The translations under genes were made by a program, and so were the position numbers. A stretch of 9,105 nt of DNA from Parachlamydiaceae bacterium (GTDB lineage Bacteria; Chlamydiota; Chlamydiia; Chlamydiales; Parachlamydiaceae), in assembly GCA_030679615.1 (NCBI GenBank), contig JAUXSJ010000151.1:1-9105 (forward strand), in the 5' to 3' direction. Numbering within the stretch: the stretch's first letter is position 1; each line of letters starts with the position of its first letter. Below the pieces are notes generated by a model. The model worked only from the letters and a program-made list of their open reading frames with translations, searched no databases and was not told the DNA's origin. Shown in pieces: positions 1-5,210 of the stretch.

Positions 1-31
1 CTGTGTCTCTCTGTCTCCCCGCCTCTGCGTT
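1..31 (-). repeat. Partial copy of dispersed CTCTGTG-rich repeat
   Basis: The first bases (CTGTGTCTCTCTGTCTCC, then CCGCCTCTGCGTTA) resemble the right arm of the inverted-repeat element at 4904-5142, which contains CTCTGTGTCTCTGTGCTCTC. Read on the minus strand it fits the family pattern TAACC/TAACG followed by purine-rich CAGAGAGACACAG. The copy is cut by the window edge, so its second arm cannot be examined. Confidence 0.4.
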
Positions 32-136
32 AAATTATTTTCAATAGGGGTATCCGACCCAGTAAATCGCTAAGCATTATTGATTTACAATAAAAAGTCG
101 TTAATTAAAGTTTTTGTCAACGAAAAGATGTGTCCA

Positions 137-277
137 ACTGCAAGGGCCCTGTCTTCGCTTTTTTAAAGTACGGATATCCGATATGCATTTTTAAAGATTG
201 AATTGATTGAGTTGAAAATGACACCGCATCATCATTATTCTCTCTTTAAAAAAAAGCGAAGGCAGGGCCTTCGCACT
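137..277. repeat. Imperfect long inverted repeat (about 32-bp arms)
   Basis: The arm at 137-168 (core GGGCCCTGTCTTCGCTTTTT) is repeated in reverse complement at 244-277 (core AAAAAGCGAAGGCAGGGCCT), with about 75 bp between. The right arm contains a perfect hairpin of its own: GCGAAGG at 256-262 and CCTTCGC at 268-274 around the loop CAGGG. The AT-rich centre contains many stops. The structure looks like a short palindromic repeat or a MITE remnant rather than a gene. No flanking target duplication is obvious. Confidence 0.6.
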
Positions 278-331
278 CCAAAATGTATGAGATGAATTCA
301 TGGTAATTGAATGAAAAAACCTAAAGTCGAG

Positions 332-350
332 CCTGTGCTCTCTGTGGTTA
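332..350 (-). repeat. Short fragment of ACCACAGAGAGCACAG repeat
   Basis: On the minus strand this reads TAACCACAGAGAGCACAGG. It matches the arm consensus of the elements at 4904-5142 and 6441-6572 more cleanly than the other copies do. There is no partner arm nearby in opposite orientation, so it looks like a solo arm or decayed copy. Confidence 0.5.
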
Positions 351-397
351 TAAGCAAACCTTGCGGATAAAATCAATTATTTGTTAGAAATAGTAAT

Positions 398-437
398 CAT
401 ATCCATCTCATTTTATAATGGATATGTTTGCCTTTTT
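398..437 (+). terminator. Rho-independent-type terminator hairpin
   Basis: CATATCCAT (398-406) and ATGGATATG (418-426) form a perfect 9-bp stem with an 11-nt loop. A very T-rich run follows (TTTGCCTTTTTC, then more T). This is terminator geometry for a plus-strand transcript from the left, although no complete gene is visible there. The stem is AT-rich, hence weak. The loop also contains a TATAAT (414-419), but no good -35 lies at the right distance. A further perfect 11-bp AT hairpin follows at 445-469. Confidence 0.45.
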
Positions 438-499
438 CATTTTTCTTTTTTTTATTTGATAAAAAAAAGCGTGAATCTGCGTAAAGGATTCCTCTCACA

Positions 500-814
500 G
501 TAGAACGACAGGGCCAAAAAGGAGGTGACTTCTAGGCATTAAGTATTAGGCTCGAAGCTACAATTATAGAGGAAATTTTATTAGTTAGAAATAAACCTCG
601 CTTATAGCGAGATAAAGACGAATAAGAGAACGACAAAAAGCTCTTAGTTTTATAAAGAAGATTTTTGTCAGATAGATTGATGCAAAAGAATCAATCCTAG
701 TTGCTCTTACTGTTCTTGAGCTTTGCAACTTTATATCTGGAGGAAGTTTATTTAAAGATTGAGTTCTACAGTTGTTCTCAGTAACTACCTTTAAAGGGTA
801 GATGGAGAAAATCT
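500..814 (+). other. Hairpin-rich segment, possible structured RNA or leader
   Basis: I see no ORF. Several perfect stems occur in series: CTCGCT/AGCGAG (597-611), GACAAAAA/TTTTTGTC (632-639 with 662-669), GATTGAT/ATCAATC (675-681 with 690-696) and CTACC/GGTAG (785-801). A perfect Shine-Dalgarno-like AAGGAGGTGA lies at 519-528 with no ORF behind it. I checked for the conserved cores of RNase P RNA, tmRNA and SRP RNA and do not find them. It may be an unrecognised small RNA, a 5' leader for the ORF at 815, or decayed DNA. AT-rich sequence yields some stems by chance, so strand and function are uncertain. Confidence 0.25.
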
Positions 815-979
815 GTGAGCAATAAAAATCGCTTGCTCGTATTAGAAGAAATCAAAACAACGCACACGGGTTTTGATCGAAAACTTCCTGTGCGGCACCT
901 AACGATCAATCATTCTTCTGCAACTCAAGCTATGAAGCAAGTTGTGAAAGTCAGTGGTTCGATCACAATTTCATTTTAA
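815..979 (+). CDS. Possible small protein, 54 aa, unidentified
   Basis: This is a GTG-initiated ORF of 54 codons starting V(M)SNKNRLLVLEEIK and ending VVKVSGSITISF. A GGAG at 804-807 sits 7 nt before the GTG, which is ideal Shine-Dalgarno spacing. Two bases after the TAA begins the strong dyad at 981-1015, which could end its transcript. The product would be small and basic, with no signal peptide, membrane segment or motif I recognise. The reading frame is open upstream only to 785 and contains no ATG there. Against it are the short length, the GTG start, the lack of any recognisable family and the stem TTGATCG/CGATCAA (873-909) inside it. It could equally be part of a structured RNA or a chance ORF. 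Confidence 0.27.
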   Translation: MSNKNRLLVLEEIKTTHTGFDRKLPVRHLTINHSSATQAMKQVVKVSGSITISF

Positions 980-980
980 T

Positions 981-1015
981 AAATTAGGAGACTATCACAT
1001 GATAGTCTCCAATTT
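981..1015. terminator. Near-perfect dyad, possible terminator or operator
   Basis: GGAGACTATCA (987-997) and TGATAGTCTCC (1000-1010) are perfect inverted repeats separated by CA. Flanking AAATT/AATTT extend the pairing with one bulged A. As RNA this is a very stable hairpin with a loop of about 4-6 nt. The T-run after it is short (AATTTC), so it is not a textbook intrinsic terminator. It lies 2 bp after the 54-codon ORF and about 40 bp before the dprA start. It could end the upstream transcript or act as a protein-binding dyad in the dprA leader. Confidence 0.5.
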
Positions 1016-1038
1016 CAAACGATAAATCTGAGTGATCA

Positions 1039-1045
1039 AAAGGAG
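1039..1045 (+). promoter_or_regulatory. Ribosome binding site deciding the dprA start
   Basis: AAAGGAG lies 7 nt before the TTG at 1053 (4 nt before the TTG at 1050). The in-frame GTG at 1032 has no purine-rich sequence upstream and lies before this Shine-Dalgarno. The site therefore favours translation from TTG 1053 and argues that the longer ORF from 1032 overstates the protein by seven residues. Confidence 0.6.
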
Positions 1046-1052
1046 TGAATTG

Positions 1053-2141
1053 TTGGAAGAACTAGAAGCGTTATTAATTTTAAACAGTTTGCCTTTGATA
1101 GGCTCAATAAAAATTAGACTTTTAATTCAACAATTTGGATCCAGCATAGATGCTTTGAAAGCTCCATTAAATGATATTGCGATTTTACCTGGTTTTGGTC
1201 CAAAGATTTTAGATGCATGGAAACAAGGACTTAAAGAAGAAAAATGGCTTGAAGATCTTTCTTTAATAAAAAAATTTGGCGTAACTGTAATTCCTTATTT
1301 CTCTCCTCAATATCCAAAAAAATTACTTGAAATCGTTGATTTTCCCCTCATTCTTTACGTTCAAGGAAAACTTTTAAGGCAGGATGAAAGAAGTTTAGCG
1401 GTTGTAGGAACAAGGCAAGCGACTATTTATGGTCAGGAAATGTCTAAACAATTTAGCAAAGGTTTAGCACAAGCAGGTTTTACAATTGTGAGTGGGCTAG
1501 CAAGGGGAATTGATACATTAGCACATCAAGGTGCCCTTGAAGCTGGCAGAACAATTGCAGTTTTGGGTTCGGGCTTAGCTTCGATTTACCCAAGTGAAAA
1601 TAAAAATTTAGCGGCGCAAATAGCAGAATGCGGAGCTGTCATTAGTGAATTCCCTATGGCCACCTCGCCTGATCGTTCACATTTTCCACAAAGAAACAGA
1701 ATTGTAAGTGGAATGACTTTGGGAACCATTCTCATTGAAGCACCCGAAAAAAGCGGAGCCATGCTAACGGCTGAAAAAGCAATGACTCAGGGTCGACCCG
1801 TCTTTGCTTTACCCGGAAGAGCAGATAGTGATTACTTTAGGGGAAACCATTCTCTAATAAAAAGTAAAAAAGCCGAATTAGTTGAAAATATTCAGGATAT
1901 CCTACATTATTTTAATCCTACTTCATTACCTTTTACCGTCAAAACTTCAGCGACACAAAAAATTCCATTAGAAAAAGAAGAGGAGCTCTTACTGAGTCAG
2001 TTTCCCACTGAAGAACTACCTCTTGAAGAAATGATTTCTCGATTTCAATGGCCAGTTGCAAAATTAAATGTCCTATTAATGAGCTTAGTACTGAAAAAAA
2101 TGATTAAAGAATATCCCGGTAAAATTTATAAGAAAATATAA
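1053..2141 (+). CDS. dprA: DNA processing protein DprA (Smf family)
   Basis: This is a full-length DprA/Smf protein, 362 aa from TTG 1053 (369 aa if GTG 1032 is used). The family binds single-stranded DNA and loads RecA on it during natural transformation, acting in the cytoplasm. In order I see an N-terminal helix-hairpin-helix/SAM-like region (about 5-60, with LPGFGPKIL) and the Rossmann-like DprA core (about 95-280). The core carries VVGTRQ (117-122), SGLARGIDTLAHQGAL (147-162), GSGLASIYP, SEFP, QRNRIVSGMT and EKSGAMLTAEKA. The C-terminal 55 residues look like the winged-helix (DML1-like) domain seen in many DprA proteins. No key motif is missing. topA follows after 19 bp on the same strand, so co-transcription is likely. 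The upstream dyad at 981-1015 may mark the boundary of this unit. Start choice rests on the AAAGGAG at 1039-1045. Confidence 0.95.
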   Translation: MEELEALLILNSLPLIGSIKIRLLIQQFGSSIDALKAPLNDIAILPGFGPKILDAWKQGLKEEKWLEDLSLIKKFGVTVIPYFSPQYPKKLLEIVDFPLILYVQGKLLRQDERSLAVVGTRQATIYGQEMSKQFSKGLAQAGFTIVSGLARGIDTLAHQGALEAGRTIAVLGSGLASIYPSENKNLAAQIAECGAVISEFPMATSPDRSHFPQRNRIVSGMTLGTILIEAPEKSGAMLTAEKAMTQGRPVFALPGRADSDYFRGNHSLIKSKKAELVENIQDILHYFNPTSLPFTVKTSATQKIPLEKEEELLLSQFPTEELPLEEMISRFQWPVAKLNVLLMSLVLKKMIKEYPGKIYKKI

Positions 2142-2160
2142 CAGCGACGGAGTTAAATAA

Positions 2161-4779
2161 ATGGGCAAGGCGCTAATTATAGTTGAGTCTCCTTCCAAAA
2201 TAAAAACGATTAAAAAAATCTTGGGTGGAAACTATATTATCGAATCTTCTGTGGGACATATAAGAGATCTCCCTGAAAAAGAATTTGGGATTGATATCGA
2301 ACACGATTTTGAACCGAAATATACGATTATGCCCAATAAAGAAGAAGTAATTGCTCGATTGAAAAAAGCAGCTAAGGAGTGTGATGTTGTCTATCTTTCT
2401 CCTGACCCTGACCGTGAAGGAGAAGCAATTGCCTGGCATATTATGCAAATTTTACCTGAAGGTACAAAAACTAAACGGGTCACTTTTAATTCGATTACAA
2501 AAGATGCGGTATTAAAAGCACTAGAAAATCCAAGAGGAATTGACTTAGCGTTGGTTAATGCACAACAGGCTCGACGCTTGCTTGACAGAATTGTAGGCTA
2601 TAAAATTTCTCCTCTTTTAAATCGACGTATTCAAAGAGGAAAAGAAAATTTCTTATCCGCAGGTCGTGTTCAATCTATTGCTCTGATTTTGGTTGTTCAC
2701 AGAGAAAAATTGATCGCAGCTTTTATTCCTGTGGAATATTGGAATTTAGGGGCTATTTTAAAAACAGATCAAGAAGACCGTCAATTTAAGGCCTCTCTTT
2801 ATTCAGTCGATGGCAAACGATTTGAAAAAGAACCTATTGAAGGTAAAGAACTGACAATCATTAATAATAAACAGTTAGCGGATAATGTATTAAAGCGGAT
2901 GCAGTCAGGTCCTTTTGATGTATTGAAAGTTGAGCGAAAAGAAAAAAAACGCAATCCAGTCGCACCCTTTATTACATCCACTTTACAGCAAGAAGCCAGT
3001 CGTCATTATGGTTTTTCTTCTTCACGAACGATGGGGATTGCACAAGGTCTCTATGAAGGGATAGAAATTGGAACGGATGGACCTGAAGGTTTGATTACTT
3101 ATATGCGTACCGATTCGGTTCGTATTGCACCTGAAGCAATAGAAGAAGCGCGCCATTATATTGTTAATACTTACGGCAAGGATTTTTTACCGGCAGAAGC
3201 AAAAAATTATGCATCTCAAAAAAGTGCCCAAGATGCTCATGAAGCTATTCGTCCAACAAGCATTCATCATACACCAGAAAAACTTCAGCCATTTTTAACT
3301 AAGGATCAATTTAATCTTTATCAATTAATTTGGAGAAGATTTTTAGCTTCACAAATGGTATCGGCTGTTTACGATACTGTATCTGCGGATATTAGCGCTG
3401 GAAACGGAATCATCCTGCGAGCAACAGGGTCCATCATCAAATTTCAAGGTTTTTTGATCCTCTATGAAGAAAAGCAAGATGATGATGAAAAAGATGATGA
3501 AAATCGCACATTGCCTTCATTAATTGAAGGTCAATCTTTAAATATGATTCAATTAACTTCAGAACAATCTTTCACTCGTCCACCTCCACGTTTTACTGAA
3601 GCATCTCTTGTAAAAGAATTAGAAAAATCAGGAATTGGACGTCCTTCAACGTATGCGACGATTATGAATAAGATTCAAAGTCGCGAGTATACAATTAAAG
3701 AAAATGGGCGTTTAAAGCCGACAGAATTGGGTGAAGTGATTGCTCAAATGTTGGAGGCTAGCTTTAAAGAAATTATGACCATTGGCTTTACAGCAAATAT
3801 GGAAGATGATTTAGAAAGAGTTGCTGATAATCAGAAAGATTGGAAAGAATTAATACGTGAATTTTGGGAAAAATTTAATCCAACTTTAGAAATCGCTTTA
3901 AAAGAAGCATTTGTTCCAAAAGTGTTGACAGAGATAGATTGCCCAAAATGTAAAACAGGAAAACTACAAAAAATTTGGGCTCGTTCTAAATATTTTTATG
4001 GTTGTTCAAATTATCCTGAATGTGATTATTCTGCTCCTCTTGAAGAGGTTTCTTTTAATAAAGAAGATTACTCGGCCGATTTTGATTGGGATCAGCCCTG
4101 TCCAATTTGTCAATCAGAGATGAAAGTGCGTCATGGAAGATTTGGTCCTTTTTTAGGATGCTTACGTTATCCTGAATGCAAAGGGATTGTCAATATTCCG
4201 AAAAAAGGGGAGACCTTAATTCCGCAAGAAGACTTGCCTTCATGTCCAGCAATTGACTGTCCAGGTCTTATGGTGGCACGTAAATCTCGATATGGAAAAA
4301 TATTTTATTCTTGTTCCACGTTTCCTGAATGCGATGTCATTGTGAATGATTTAGATAAATTATCTGATAAATATCCAAATCATCCTCGTACTGCTTATGA
4401 AAAGAAAGCCAAAAAGGGTGCAAAAACTACTGCAAAAACTAAAAAAGCCTCAACTAAAGAAAAAACAAAAAGTAAAACAACTGTGAAAAAATCAACGACT
4501 AAAGAAGTAAAAGAAAAAAAACCTCGGACAATGCCCTCATATCCTCTGTCTGATGAACTTAGTTCAATTGTAGAGTCTAAAGAATTGACAAGAGGAGAGG
4601 TAACGAAAAAAATATGGGATTATATAAAAAAGAATCAGTTGCAAGATCAATCGAATAAAAGAATCATTCACCCAGATCAAGCTTTAGCAAAAGTTTTTGG
4701 ATCTAATGATTCGATTGATATGTTTGCGATGGCAGGTTTATTGAACAAACATATTTTGAAGAAAAAGGATGGAGCGTAA
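2161..4779 (+). CDS. topA: DNA topoisomerase I with C-terminal SWIB domain
   Basis: Type IA topoisomerase of 872 aa that relaxes negative supercoils through a transient 5'-phosphotyrosyl break. The TOPRIM domain (1-140) has E9 in IIVESPSK and the acidic DPDREGEAIAWH (82-93). The catalytic tyrosine is Y314 in GLITYMRTDS, and GIGRPSTYATI is at 491-501. Three zinc ribbons follow: C594/597/615/621, C647/650/667/673 and C695/700/718/724, the last with a C-X4-C first pair. Residues about 743-790 form a Lys/Thr/Ala-rich, histone-H1-like linker. About 793-868 is a SWIB/MDM2-type domain (YPLSDELSSIV, TRGEVTKKIWDYIKKNQLQD, ANKR-like SNKRIIHPDQ, MFAMAGLLNKHI). The SWIB fusion is known from chlamydial TopA; its role may be chromatin or nucleoid contact. 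GGAG at 2149-2152 lies 8 nt before ATG. The final codons and stop overlap the convergent tRNA-Ala gene by 10 bp. Confidence 0.97.
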   Translation: MGKALIIVESPSKIKTIKKILGGNYIIESSVGHIRDLPEKEFGIDIEHDFEPKYTIMPNKEEVIARLKKAAKECDVVYLSPDPDREGEAIAWHIMQILPEGTKTKRVTFNSITKDAVLKALENPRGIDLALVNAQQARRLLDRIVGYKISPLLNRRIQRGKENFLSAGRVQSIALILVVHREKLIAAFIPVEYWNLGAILKTDQEDRQFKASLYSVDGKRFEKEPIEGKELTIINNKQLADNVLKRMQSGPFDVLKVERKEKKRNPVAPFITSTLQQEASRHYGFSSSRTMGIAQGLYEGIEIGTDGPEGLITYMRTDSVRIAPEAIEEARHYIVNTYGKDFLPAEAKNYASQKSAQDAHEAIRPTSIHHTPEKLQPFLTKDQFNLYQLIWRRFLASQMVSAVYDTVSADISAGNGIILRATGSIIKFQGFLILYEEKQDDDEKDDENRTLPSLIEGQSLNMIQLTSEQSFTRPPPRFTEASLVKELEKSGIGRPSTYATIMNKIQSREYTIKENGRLKPTELGEVIAQMLEASFKEIMTIGFTANMEDDLERVADNQKDWKELIREFWEKFNPTLEIALKEAFVPKVLTEIDCPKCKTGKLQKIWARSKYFYGCSNYPECDYSAPLEEVSFNKEDYSADFDWDQPCPICQSEMKVRHGRFGPFLGCLRYPECKGIVNIPKKGETLIPQEDLPSCPAIDCPGLMVARKSRYGKIFYSCSTFPECDVIVNDLDKLSDKYPNHPRTAYEKKAKKGAKTTAKTKKASTKEKTKSKTTVKKSTTKEVKEKKPRTMPSYPLSDELSSIVESKELTRGEVTKKIWDYIKKNQLQDQSNKRIIHPDQALAKVFGSNDSIDMFAMAGLLNKHILKKKDGA

Positions 4780-4842
4780 CGGAATCGAACCGTTTACCTC
4801 AACAATGCCATTGTTGCGCTCTACCAAATGAGCTAACGCCCC
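4770..4842 (-). tRNA. tRNA-Ala (anticodon GGC)
   Basis: The 73 nt fold into a complete cloverleaf. The acceptor GGGGCGT pairs with ACGCTCC and includes the G3:U70 wobble that identifies alanine tRNAs. The D-arm is GCTC-ATTTGGTA-GAGC, the anticodon arm CAACA-ATGGCAT-TGTTG with anticodon GGC (reads GCC/GCU), the variable loop AGGTA, and the T-arm AACGG-TTCGATT-CCGTT. The discriminator is A73. The CCA tail is not encoded (TCC follows), so it must be added by the CCA enzyme. The last 10 nt lie antisense to the end of topA. A T-run (complement of 4763-4768) follows the 3' end inside topA, without a clear hairpin. Confidence 0.97.
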
Positions 4843-4857
4843 TAAGTGGGAGTTGCC

Positions 4858-4886
4858 ATTGTATGAAGATCGTCCTTTTTTTTCAA
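4858..4886 (-). promoter_or_regulatory. Sigma-70-type promoter of tRNA-Ala
   Basis: On the minus strand, TTGAAA (complement of 4881-4886) and TACAAT (complement of 4858-4863) are separated by exactly 17 bp. Each hexamer matches the consensus at five of six positions. Transcription should start near 4851, giving a leader of under 10 nt before the tRNA 5' end at 4842. Position, spacing and orientation all fit the tRNA gene. Confidence 0.75.
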
Positions 4887-4903
4887 GCGACGAATAACGA
4901 ACA

Positions 4904-5142
4904 AATGCGTTCGATTTTTTAACCATAAAGAGCATGAAGGCACAGAGAGGGGAAAAAATAAAAAACAGGATAGGTAGGATAGGCAGGATAATTGCGTTTT
5001 TCTAAAAAAAAGAAGCGATACTTGTTTTAATATTTTTTATGGATAGATGTCTTTATCCTGCTCCTGCTTATCCTGTTTATTTTGTTTTCCTCTTTCTCTG
5101 TGTCTCTGTGCTCTCTGAGGTAAAAAAAAAGTCGAACGCATT
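4904..5142. repeat. MITE-like inverted-repeat element, 239 bp
   Basis: The ends are AATGCGTTCGA (4904-4914) and its exact complement TCGAACGCATT (5132-5142). Pairing continues inward for about 85 bp per arm. The left arm reads TTTTTTAACCATAAAGAGC, then GCACAGAGAGG, then AACAGGATAGGTAGGAT. The right arm, reverse complemented, reads ACCTCAGAGAGCACAGAG, then AACAGGATAAGCAGGA. The centre is AT-rich and holds no ORF. Terminal inverted repeats without a transposase fit a non-autonomous element or a large palindromic intergenic repeat. No clean target-site duplication is visible. As RNA it would form a long hairpin able to separate the topA/tRNA and aspC units. The 431 bp between topA and aspC hold only this, the tRNA and its promoter. 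Confidence 0.75.
4968..4990 (+). repeat. 9-bp tandem repeat GGATAGGYA, 2.5 copies
   Basis: GGATAGGTA, GGATAGGCA and GGATA follow head to tail inside the left arm of the inverted-repeat element. The opposite arm (about 5054-5075, minus strand) shows a degraded counterpart with GGATAAGCA and GGAGCA. The unit is therefore part of the element itself. Confidence 0.6.
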
Positions 5143-5210
5143 TTGAGTCCAATGAGTTAATTTGATGGCTTGTATATTATTTGATGTAATGTTTATAAGG
5201 GAGTGTATGT

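Larger units (their letters stand above)
1..814. other. Non-coding, repeat-rich left flank
   Basis: I find no convincing protein gene here on either strand. The only ORF of any length, on the minus strand at 191-376, runs through repeat DNA and resembles no protein I know. What can be seen are pieces of a dispersed CTCTGTG-rich repeat (1-31 and 332-350), a long imperfect inverted repeat (137-277), a terminator-like hairpin (398-437), an AT-only hairpin (445-469) and a stretch with several short stems (597-801). The segment looks like accumulated intergenic repeats plus, possibly, an RNA gene. The gene upstream of it lies outside the window. Confidence 0.6.

Noticed and set aside
191..376. 61-codon minus-strand ORF
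   Set aside because: It runs through the inverted repeat and the dispersed CAGAGAG repeat, has no family resemblance, and is probably a repeat-derived false ORF.
414..419. TATAAT as a promoter -10
   Set aside because: No acceptable -35 lies 16-18 bp upstream, and the hexamer sits in a terminator-like hairpin loop/stem.
515..535. 16S rRNA 3' end on the minus strand (TCACCTCCTTT)
   Set aside because: Only about ten bases match; the neighbouring sequence does not resemble 16S helix 45 or any other rRNA segment.
500..980. RNase P RNA, tmRNA or SRP RNA in the segment before dprA
   Set aside because: The GAGGAAA at 568-574 and GGTTCGATC near 956 look suggestive in isolation, but the remaining conserved cores and pairings of those RNAs are absent.
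2173..2981. Minus-strand ORFs at 2173-2448 and 2799-2981
   Set aside because: Both are antisense to conserved topA coding sequence and show no motifs.
4738..4935. 65-codon minus-strand ORF over the tRNA
   Set aside because: It is a translation of the tRNA-Ala gene and its promoter (the ALAHLVERNNGIVEVNGS stretch is tRNA sequence read as protein).
4968..4990. CRISPR-like direct repeats
   Set aside because: The 9-bp units are contiguous with no spacers and form part of an inverted-repeat element.
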